A stretch of 64,000 nucleotides of DNA from contig JAMPIV010012240.1 of NCBI GenBank assembly GCA_024509875.1, forward strand, positions 288,501 to 352,500, in the 5' to 3' direction. A model generated the notes under the pieces. That model worked only from the letters and a program-made list of their open reading frames with translations. It ran no database searches and was not told where the DNA came from. The stretch is from Oreohelix idahoensis (taxonomy: Eukaryota; Mollusca; Gastropoda; Stylommatophora; Oreohelicidae). Shown here piece by piece: positions 57,585 through 64,000 of this stretch (positions are counted from its first letter, which is position 1; each line of letters opens with the position of its first letter). The position numbers were made by a program, and so were the translations under genes.

Positions 57585-57789
57585 GAGCGCTTCCAGACAA
57601 AATAAGTTTGTCTTCTACTTGTATACCTGAGCGCTTGCAGACAAAATAATACCTTTTGATACTATTAGCTAGTCTCCTCAGCGTGCCACCCTTCCACTGT
57701 ACGTAGTCCTTCCACTCGTGTTCATCTGATATGTGTCGGGTTTTTTCTATCAATGCTATTGGACACGTCATAATACATTTACTAGTTGT
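57585..57789. other. Flank of the 16-bp array with a 39-bp duplication
   Basis: The segment ending GTATACCTGAGCGCTT followed by CAGACAAAATAA occurs twice (about 57573-57611 and 57612-57650). Its left part TTTGTCTTCTACTTGTATAC also begins the array at 56769, so the array expanded from this single-copy context. Nothing else seen to 57789. Confidence 0.7.
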
Positions 57790-59655
57790 ATTGTGAGTGA
57801 ACACTCAGTTATGACAAAGTTGTATTGTGTGAGTGAACACTCAGTTATGACAAAGTTGTATAGCCTGTTAGCGTATTGTGTCCAGACACTCAGTTATGAT
57901 AAGTTGTATTTGTGTGTGAACACTACTTGTATACAGTTGTATTGTCTGAGCACTCAGTTATACAAAGTTTGTCTACTTGTGAGTGAACACTCAGTTATGA
58001 CAAAGTTGTATTGTGTGAGTGAACACTCAGTTATGACAAAGTTGTATTGTGAGTGAGCACTCAGTTATGACAAAGTTGTATTGTGTGAGTACTTCAGTTA
58101 TGACAACCTGTTTTACTTGTATACACTGTGACAAAGTTGTTGTATACCTGAGCGCTTCAAAGTTGTATTGTGAGTGACACTCAGTTATGACAAAGTTGTA
58201 TTGTGAGTGAACTTTATGACAAAGTTGTATTGTGAGTGAGCACTCAGTTATGACAAAGTTTGTATGTGAGTGAGCACTCAGTTATGACAAAGTTGTATTG
58301 TAGTTCCTCAGTTATGACAAAGTGCCAGTTGTATTGTGTGTGTGAACACTCAGTTATGACAAAGTTGTATTGTGAGTGAACACTCAGTTATGACAAAGTT
58401 GTATTGTGAGTGAACACTCAGTTATGACAAAGTTGTATTGTGAGTGAACACTCAGTTATGACAAAGTTGTATTGTGAGTGAACACTCAGTTATGACAAAG
58501 TTGTATTGTGAGTGAACACTCAGTTATGACAAAGTTGTATTGTGAGTGAACACTCAGTTATGACAAAGTTGTATTGTGAGTGAACACTCAGTTATGACAA
58601 AGTTGTATTGTGTGAGTGAACACTCAGTTATGACAAAGTTGTATTGTGTGTGAACACTCAGTTATGACAAAGTTGTATTGTGAGTGAACACTCAGTTATG
58701 ACAAAGTTGTATTGTGTGTGTGAACACTCAGTTATGACAAAGTTGTATTGTGTGAGTGAACACTCAGTTATGACAAAGTTGTATTGTGAGTGAACACTCA
58801 GTTATGACAAAGTTGTATTGAACACTCAGCTATGACAAAGTTGTATTGTGAGTGAACACTCAGTTATGACAAAGTTGTATTGTGAGTGAACACTCAGTTA
58901 TGACACAGTTGTATTGTGAGTGAACACTCAGTTCAAAGTTGTATTGTGAGTGAACACTCAGTTATGACAAAGTTGTATTGTGAGTGAACACTCAGTTATG
59001 ACAAAGTTGTATTGTGAGTGAACACTCAGTTATGACAAAGTTGTATTGTGAGTGAACACTCAGTTATGACAAAGTTGTATTGTGAGTGAACACTCAGTTA
59101 TGACAAAGTTGTATTGTGAGTGAACACTCAGTTATGACAAAGTTGTATTGTGTGTGTGAACACTCAGTTATGACAAAGTTGTATTGTGTGAGTGAACACT
59201 CAGTTATGACAAAGTTGTATTGTGAGTGAACACTCAGTTATGACAACGTTGTATTGTGTGTGAACACTCAGTTATGACAAAGTTGTATTGTGTGTGAACA
59301 CTCACTCAGTTGTTATGACAGTTATGACAAAGTTGTATTGTGAGTGAGCACTCAGTTATGACAAAGTTGTATTGTGTGTGTGAACACTCAGTTATGACAA
59401 AGTTGTATTGTGTGAGTGAACACTCAGTTATGACAAAGTTGTATTGTGTGAGTGAACACTCAGTTATGACAAAGTTGTATTGTGTGAGTGAACACTCAGT
59501 TATGACAACGTTGTATTGTGTGTGTGAACACTCAGTTATGACAAAGTTGTATTGTGTGAGTGAACACTCAGTTATGACAAAGTTGTATTGTGAGTGAACA
59601 CTCAGTTATGACAAAGTTGTATTGTGAGTGAACACTCAGTTATGAAAGTTGATTG
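57790..59655. repeat. 34/36-bp minisatellite (about 53 copies)
   Basis: Unit starts GTGAGTGAACACTCAGTTAT and ends GACAAAGTTGTATT, with 36-bp GTGTGAGTGAAC variants. The first 550 bp (57860-58340) are irregular and contain scraps of the neighbouring 16-bp array (ACTTGTATAC) and its flank (GTATACCTGAGCGCTTC). The remainder is regular. Confidence 0.96.
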
Positions 59656-59935
59656 AGTTCATAATTGGCCTTAGTCTTATTCTTCATTGTGTTGACAGCC
59701 ATACAAAGGACAGCTTTAACTTTTCTTTCAAAGATTCCTATTCTTGCGAGTGACCTAATTTCGCATGTTGTAAAATATTTTCCAATGTACAGAAAGTCTT
59801 TTTGCCTTTGATATCTTTATTTTGAAATCATGTCCGCTCCTTCAAATCTGTGTCAGGCCAGGTAGTGTCAATGTTTCTCTCAGTGTGTCAGGCCAGGTAG
59901 TGTCAATGTTTCTCTCAGACAACGCTTCTTCTTCT
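59656..59935. other. Unique sequence with a 35-bp duplication
   Basis: TGTGTCAGGCCAGGTAGTGT followed by CAATGTTTCTCTCAG occurs twice in tandem (about 59849-59918). It adjoins the LINE 3' end on the right. Confidence 0.6.
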
Positions 59936-60150
59936 TCTCGTTCGCCCTCAGACGTCAACATAAATGACTGTAATAAAGGAAGTAGTCAGCTCAAGGTCTG
60001 TGACATCGTCAAACAGTTTTTCGTGGAGAGAAATAATTTGTTGCCATATGCTACTCCGTTCACTGCTGTATGTTGGGCAAGGCTGAAGCAGATGTTCGGC
60101 TGTCATTGGGGCTGATGCCACAGGTGCAGTGATCAATCCTGTACTTAGAT
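59936..60150 (-). pseudogene. LINE C-terminal tail, same family as 33596-33835/44493-44605
   Basis: Minus-strand frame from about 60136: APMTAEHLLQPCPTYSSERS, then SIWQQIISLHEKLFDDVTD, LELTTSFITVIYVDV and a stop. This uninterrupted copy shows how the split copy around Gypsy-2 should read. Only the final 60 or so residues remain. Confidence 0.8.
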
Positions 60151-60405
60151 CAAGAAACCAGAGTGATATAAGGGACTGTCAAGATCACCCATAAAAACGA
60201 TAAAAAGGACCAGACGACAGACGGAGGAAGGTGCGAGGAAAGACGTGGCCTCGGACTAAGACACGCAATGAGAAATTAGAACATAATATCACACACGTAT
60301 AAGAAGGCATGGAAAACTCTTGATGACACAATTCAGGACGGCTTGTAGCGAACGTGTTGGAGGAAACATGCTCAGAAGGAAGTTGAAGGGTTAGAATTGA
60401 ACGGA
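60151..60405. other. Unannotated sequence
   Basis: Nothing recognised. It may include LINE sequence upstream of the minus-strand tail, but I cannot read a frame. Confidence 0.35.
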
Positions 60406-62928
60406 TCTATGAACAAAGGACTTGTAAGGTTGACACACAGCTCTTAACACCTTCTCTGGATATATGAACAAGAGACTTGTAATGTTGACGCACGGCTCTT
60501 AACACCTTCTCTGTATATATGAACAAGAGACTTGTAATGTTGACACACAGCTATTAACACCTTCTCTGGATATATGAACAAGAGAATTGTAATGTTGAGA
60601 CACAGCTCTTAACACCTTCTCTGGATGTATGAACAAGAGACTTGTAATGTTGACACACAACTCTTAACACCTTCTCTGGGTGTATGAACAAGGGACTTGT
60701 AAGGTTGACACACAGCTCTTAACACCTTCTCTGGGTGTATGAACAAGAGACTTGTAATGTTGACACCAGCTCTTAACACCTTCTCTGGATGTATGAACAA
60801 GACACTTGTAATGTTGACACACAACTCTTAACACCTTCTCTTGATGTATGAACAAAGGACTTGTAATGTTGATACACAGCTCTTAACAAATTCTCTGGAT
60901 GTATGAACAAGAGACTTGTCATGTTTACACACAGCTCTCAACACCTTCCCTGGATGTATGAACAAGAGACTTGCAATGTTGACACAGAGCTCTTAACACC
61001 TTCTCTGGATGTATGAACAAGAGACTTGTAATGTTGACACACAGCTCTTAACACCTTCTCTAGATGTGTGAACAAGGGACTTGTAATGTTGACACACAGC
61101 TCTTAACACCTTCTCTGGATGTATGAACAAGGGACTTGTAATGTTGATATACAGCTATTAACACCTTCTCTGGGTGTAAGAACAAGGGACTTGTAATGTC
61201 TACACACAGCTCTTAACAACTTCTCTGGATGTATGAACAAGAAACTTGTAATGTTGACACACAGCTCTTAACACCTTCTCTGGATGTATGAACAAGAGAC
61301 TTGTAATGTTGACACACAGCTCTTAACACCTTCTCTGGATGTATGAACAAGAGACTTGTAATGTTGACACACATCTCTTAACACCTTCTCTGGATGTATG
61401 AATCAGGGACTTATAATGTTGACACACAGCTCTTAACACCTTCTCTGGGTGTATGAACAATATACTTGTAATGTTGACATACAGCTCTTAACACCTTTAC
61501 TGTATGTATGAACAAGAGACTTGTAATGTTGACACACAGCTCTTAACACCTTCTCTGGATGTATGAACAAGAGACTTGTAATGTTGACACACAGCTCTTA
61601 ACACCTTCTCTGGGTGTATGAACAAGAGACTTGTAATGTTGACATACAGCTCTTAACACCTTCTCTGGGTGTATGAACAAGAAACTTGTAATGTTGACAC
61701 ACAGCTCTTAACACCTTCTCTGGTTGTATGAACAAGAGACTTGTAATGTTGACACACTGCTCTTAACACCTTCTCTGGATGTATGAACAAGACACTTGTA
61801 ATGTTGACACACAACTCTTAACACCTTCTCTGGATGTATGAACAAGGGACTTGTAATGTTGACACACAGCTCTTAACAAATTCTCTGGATGTATGAACAA
61901 GAGACTTATCATGTTTACACACAGCTCTCAACACCTTCCCTGGATGTATGAACAAGAGACTTGTAATGTTGACACACAGCTCTTAACACCTTCTCTGGAT
62001 ATATGAACAAGGGACTTGTAATGTTGACATACAGCTCTTAACACCTTCTCTGGGTGTATGAACAAGAAACTTGTAATGTTGACACACAGCTCTTAACACC
62101 TTCTCTGGTTGTATGAACAAGAGACTTGTAATGTTGACACACAGCTCTCAACACCTTCTCTGGATGTATGAACAAGAAACTTGTAATGTTGAAACACAGC
62201 TCTAAACACCTTCTCTAGATGTGTGAACAAGGGACTTGTAATGTTGACACACAGCTCTTAACAAATTCTCTGGATGTATGAACAAGAGACTTGTCATGTT
62301 TACACACAGCTCTCAACACCTTCTCTGGATGTATGAACAAATGACTTGTAATGTTGACACACAGTATGAACAAATGACTTGTAATGTTGACACACAGCTC
62401 TTAACACCTTCTCTGGATGTATGAACAAGAGACTTGTAATGTTGACACACAGCTCTTAACACCTTCTCTGGATGTATGAACAAGAGACTTGTAATGTTGA
62501 CACACAGCTCTCAACACCTTCTCTGGATGTATGAACAAGAGACTTGTAATGTTGACACACAGCTCTTAACACCTTCTCTGGATGTATGAACAAGAGACTT
62601 GTAATGTTGACACACAGCTCTTAACACCTTCTCTGGATGTATGAACAAGAGACTTGTAATGTTGACAAGAGACACACAGCTCTTAACACACCTGGATGTT
62701 CAAGAGACTGGATGTATGAACAAGAGACTTGTAATGTTGACACACAGCTCTCAACACCTTCTCTGGATGTATGAACAAGAGACTTGTAATGTTGACACAC
62801 AGCTCTTAACACCTTCTCTGGATGTATGAACAAGAGACTTGTAATGTTGACACACAGCTCTTAACACCTTCTCTGGATGTATGAACAAGAGGCTTGTAAT
62901 GTTGACACACAGCTCTTAACACCTTCTC
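60406..62928. repeat. 55-bp minisatellite (about 46 copies), largest array in the window
   Basis: Unit starts GAACAAGAGACTTGTAATGT, with TGACACACAGCTCTTAACAC and CTTCTCTGGATGTAT. Copies vary at a few sites (GAGACTT/GGGACTT/GAAACTT, GGATG/GGGTG). Blocks recur: the series AATTCTCTGG, CATGTTTACAC and CTTCCCTGG near 60885-60960 returns near 61875-61950 and 62260-62320, showing multi-unit duplication. Partial units occur near 62355 and 62665-62715. Confidence 0.97.
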
Positions 62929-64000
62929 TTTATCGATGAGTGGACGCTAATCAGACTGTTAGGATTTGGCATCAAACGTAAAATTAGCAGGGGTGGTCGA
63001 TTGAGAGGATGGGTCAGGCGTGTATACAGCAAGCGACAATCAGCATTCATACTGAGTATCTGTGGGTTTGTCAGGAGTACAATGATGTTGATTCTGAACC
63101 ACAACATCAACAACAAGTCTTCTGTTGAAAGGCTTGATATTCTTCTGAGATTTTGACCGTCTTTTTCTTTTCTTGTTTTTTTTTTTTTTTGTTGTTGTCC
63201 AGATGCAAGGAAAATTTAATGCCAGGAAACATTTTTGGCACCAGTTGAAGTGGACGACAGAAACACTGAAACGCAGAAATTCAAGGAATAAGTTTAGAGG
63301 ATGGGAGGGGGAAAGGGGGGGGGGGGGGGGGGCAAAGAAAAATGGTTTGGGAAGGGACAAGAACTGTAAAAAAGGCGAATTTATTCGTTGATGATGCATA
63401 GATCGATACTGCCTGTCTGCCAATGATGCAGAAATCGATACTGAAAGCTGATCAGGAAGAAAACGATGCTAACTCCCTCTTGATAATATAAAAATCGATT
63501 CAAGATGTCTCCCGATAATGCAGAAATCGATATCAAATTCAAGTCTTTGAAGCAAGATCGACAAAAGTCAGAAAAGTACGGTAAAGTGTGTAACACAATG
63601 TTTCTGAGACATGGCAACACAATCTGTCTATATCACTTATTGCAAACCAGGACTAAACAATTAAATAAAGGTAGAATAAATATTGTATTTGCTGTGAAAT
63701 ATTTTAACACCAAGTGTCTTATTTCGCATTCATTTCTACCTGGGGTTTACGAGAGTGAGACAAGGGGGTTCCAATTACGGCTGGATTCATTTTAAAATAG
63801 TTCTTATGCAATAAGATTACTTCTCTGTTCATGTTGCTTACTGTTTTGGATCGCATGTCCCTGACGAAAACCTTGTGGCTAGAGCGGAGACCACTTCTGT
63901 TTTATTAATCTTAGTAAGAGTGACCCCACCTGCTTGTTCATCTAGTTGTCAAGGTGACGTCGAGACACGCGAGATCTCGGTGTTGAACATTGTCACTGTC
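62929..64000. other. Unannotated sequence with homopolymers and a recurring ATCGAT motif
   Basis: Poly(T) at about 63177-63192 and about 19 G at 63313-63331. Between 63395 and 63535 the motif AATGCAGAAATCGATA (or close variants) recurs four to five times at irregular spacing. Open frames of 60-127 codons here have no domain I recognise. Confidence 0.45.

Noticed and set aside
56707..57630. 307-codon Val/Tyr/Leu/Cys/Thr-rich frame resembling a membrane protein
   Set aside because: Translation of the 16-bp array; all three frames give the same peptide in different phase.
60406..62928. Possible CRISPR array (regular repeats)
   Set aside because: Units are contiguous with no variable spacers, and the genome is eukaryotic.
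63040..63423. 127-codon minus-strand frame
   Set aside because: Crosses poly(T) and poly(G) runs, and its composition reflects them.

Overview
This is an animal (metazoan) nuclear genome window, AT-rich, with no host protein-coding gene, rRNA or functional tRNA that I can support. It is built almost entirely of transposable-element remains and tandem-repeat arrays. The mix (Gypsy LTR elements, several LINE remnants ending in RNase H or reverse-transcriptase tails, a ZMYM/TTF-type hAT, Tc1/mariner, a TTAA-target DNA transposon, tRNA-derived SINEs, very many minisatellites) fits a lophotrochozoan, most likely a mollusc. That assignment is inference, not proof.

Layout. 0.5-4.2 kb: a long inverted-repeat element invaded by a complete-ended but internally deleted hAT element (8-bp target duplication), next to a second nested inverted repeat. 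4.3-5.2 kb: a CA-rich array and a first array of an 18-bp minisatellite. 6.7-15.8 kb: a second, 1.06-kb array of the same 18-bp unit, split by an 8.1-kb Gypsy-type LTR retrotransposon (Gypsy-1; 1,104-bp LTRs that are nearly identical, 5-bp duplication AAGAT). 15.9-19.6 kb: a 27-bp array, then a four-fold higher-order array (30-bp repeat block plus a unique spacer of about 245 bp). 20-31 kb: microsatellites, small arrays, a SINE with a perfect 12-bp duplication, a decayed Tc1/mariner element and LINE scraps. 32.9-44.6 kb: a LINE with an RNase H-like tail interrupted by a second Gypsy element (Gypsy-2), itself interrupted by a TTAA-target DNA transposon and, in its 3' LTR, by a SINE. 44.7-46.5 kb: 48-bp and 28-bp arrays. 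50-53 kb: a LINE split by a 2.07-kb TG...CA insertion with a 5-bp duplication. 53-55.5 kb: a 12-bp array and a minus-strand LINE. 56-63 kb: 63-bp, 16-bp, 34-bp and 55-bp arrays. Tandem arrays total roughly 12 kb, near 19% of the window.

The most interesting signal is in Gypsy-1. Between the aspartic protease and the reverse transcriptase, its polyprotein carries an RNA recognition motif (RRM) with good RNP2 and RNP1 strands and an SR-protein-like SWQxLxD helix. Gypsy-2 is a different element with unrelated LTRs and a different Gag. It shares the protease, a conserved Cys motif in front of it, the post-protease linker, and what looks like a decayed RRM in the same place. This suggests a Gypsy lineage with an RRM as a standing part of Pol. 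Both elements are defective: frameshifts or stops, and integrase missing from both.

Long open reading frames inside the tandem arrays are products of repeat periodicity, not genes.
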